Shown here in pieces: positions 63,571 through 64,000 of a DNA stretch of 64,000 nt. Both the position numbers and the translations under genes were made by a program. Origin of the DNA: Clostridia bacterium (lineage in GTDB: Bacteria; Bacillota; Clostridia; Oscillospirales; Acutalibacteraceae); the NCBI GenBank assembly GCA_017507805.1, contig JAFWAC010000015.1, positions 186,001 to 250,000 of the forward strand. The letters run 5' to 3'. Below the pieces are notes generated by a model. It worked only from the letters and a program-made list of their open reading frames with translations. It made no database searches and had not been told where the DNA came from. Numbering within the stretch: the stretch's first letter is position 1; every line of letters begins with the position of its first letter.

Positions 63571-63606
63571 AAAAAAGTCGTTTGGCTAAACCAAGCGACT
63601 TTTTTA
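63571..63606 (+). terminator. Terminator of mntA-hepT
   Basis: AAAAAAGTCGTTTGG (63571-63585) pairs with CCAAGCGACTTTTTT (63591-63605) with one wobble. Confidence 0.88.
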
Positions 63607-63634
63607 TATAAATAAACAAAAACAAAAGTTGAGG

Positions 63635-63662
63635 TTGACAAAATGGCGAAAATCATTATAAT
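63635..63662 (+). promoter_or_regulatory. SigA-type promoter of the last gene
   Basis: TTGACA (63635-63640), 16-base spacer, TATAAT (63657-63662). Confidence 0.8.
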
Positions 63663-63691
63663 ATAATTGTATTTAAAAAGGAGATGGCATT

Positions 63692-64000
63692 TTGGAAGAA
63701 AGCAATTTATTTGAGAAGATAGTTAATTCATATAAGAGTACAAGTTCTGTTAAAGATACTGCAGAAATTCTTGGAGTTTCAAAAAATACCGTTCAGAGAG
63801 TTTTAATAACCGAGGGGCTTTGGGAAAGTAAAAGAACTCGGGAGGTTGTTGAATTATTTAATAAAGGCTACTCTCCTCAAGAAATAGCTGATAGCTTGAT
63901 GCTCTCGCTTAAATGCGTACAAAACTATTTACCGTATACAAAAGGAATGAATAACGGTAGTATTACTGATAATGCTAAAAACTCCAAAGAAAAGCGTATG
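63692..64000 (+). CDS. HTH DNA-binding protein (3' truncated)
   Basis: At least 103 residues, frame open to the window end. TTG start with AAGGAG 8 bases upstream; an ATG at 63684 is in a frame that stops quickly. Two helix-turn-helix units in tandem (VKDTAEILGVSKNTVQRVL and YSPQEIADSLMLSLKCVQNY) followed by an Asn/Lys linker. Such proteins occur on clostridial elements and may bind repeats; the C-terminal domain is out of view. Confidence 0.7.
   Translation, partial: MEESNLFEKIVNSYKSTSSVKDTAEILGVSKNTVQRVLITEGLWESKRTREVVELFNKGYSPQEIADSLMLSLKCVQNYLPYTKGMNNGSITDNAKNSKEKRM

Larger units (their letters stand above)
43200..64000 (+). mobile_element. Integrated mobile element (left part; ICE- or phage-plasmid-like)
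   Basis: From tRNA-Ala onward the base composition is clearly more AT-rich and gene content changes from housekeeping to ParB-like, sigma factor, helicase, nuclease, PcfJ, toxins and unknowns. No integrase, relaxase, type IV secretion, capsid or terminase gene is in the window, so the class of element is open. The first 245 bases hold hairpins GTGGTT/AACCAC and GAAAACCCTTGA/TCAAGGGTTTTC (43229-43256) but no gene. The right end is outside the window. Confidence 0.75.

Noticed and set aside
43200..64000. Prophage identity of the element
   Set aside because: No capsid, portal, terminase, tail or lysis gene is in view, so the type is left open.
1..64000. CRISPR array or rRNA operon
   Set aside because: No regularly spaced direct repeats and no rRNA core sequence seen on either strand.

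Overview
The window looks like the chromosome of a gut-type, low-to-mid GC Gram-positive anaerobe of the Clostridia (Oscillospiraceae/Ruminococcaceae-like). Grounds: strong GGAGG-type ribosome binding sites, TTGACA/TATAAT promoters, an SRP RNA-dnaX-ybaB-recR cluster, ThyX instead of ThyA, a dockerin-bearing glycanase and a Na+-translocating decarboxylase membrane subunit. No species call is possible from sequence alone.

Region 1 (1-8036) is a glycan-degradation cluster: a truncated gene of unknown function, a secreted multimodular GH16 enzyme with a dockerin, a GH43-like enzyme, a sugar isomerase/epimerase-like TIM barrel and a GH3 beta-glucosidase. Region 2 (8100-11310) holds an isoprenylcysteine methyltransferase-like membrane protein, tRNA-Arg(CCU), IMP dehydrogenase and a cysteine-rich lipoprotein. 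Region 3 (11384-18033) is a complete phosphate regulon, pstS-pstC-pstA-pstB-phoU-phoB-phoR; its PstS has the two halves in permuted order. Region 4 (18084-19519) is a metal-ion-type riboswitch with its terminator in front of Na+-pump beta and small gamma-like subunits. Region 5 (19606-28060) has an AI-2E family permease, an operon joining an HTH-PfkB kinase fusion to a lyxose isomerase and a class II aldolase, an ABC-2 exporter with a TetR regulator and its palindromic operator, a PrsA-like lipoprotein and a PAP2 enzyme. Region 6 (28400-37457, minus strand) is housekeeping: U32/TrhP, MltG, DJ-1, Tmk, ThyX, HAD, GalU, two zinc-ribbon membrane proteins, Nudix and a beta-helix acyltransferase-like protein. 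Region 7 (37608-43078) is SRP RNA, dnaX, ybaB, recR, DUF896, a D-2-hydroxyacid dehydrogenase and yifB.

Region 8 (43200 to the end) starts directly after tRNA-Ala(CGC). It is an AT-rich mobile or integrated element whose right end lies outside the window. It encodes a ParB-like protein, its own primary-type sigma factor, a very acidic 632-residue protein, a RecD2-like helicase, a RecJ-like nuclease, two full PcfJ-domain proteins and a third degenerate one, a MazF-like toxin, an ADP-ribosyltransferase-like protein, an AbrB regulator, an MntA/HepT toxin-antitoxin pair and many unknowns.

Two features of this element stand out. First, five of its genes are preceded by a shared non-canonical promoter-like motif (TTCTTKAA, about 13 to 15 bases, then a block resembling TTTRTAAATT), which may be the site of the element's own sigma factor. 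Second, at 60821-60978 there is a tRNA(Leu)-like RNA with acceptor stem, D-arm and T-arm, but with the anticodon region replaced by about 105 nt that can form a pseudoknot. I know of no described RNA family that matches it.
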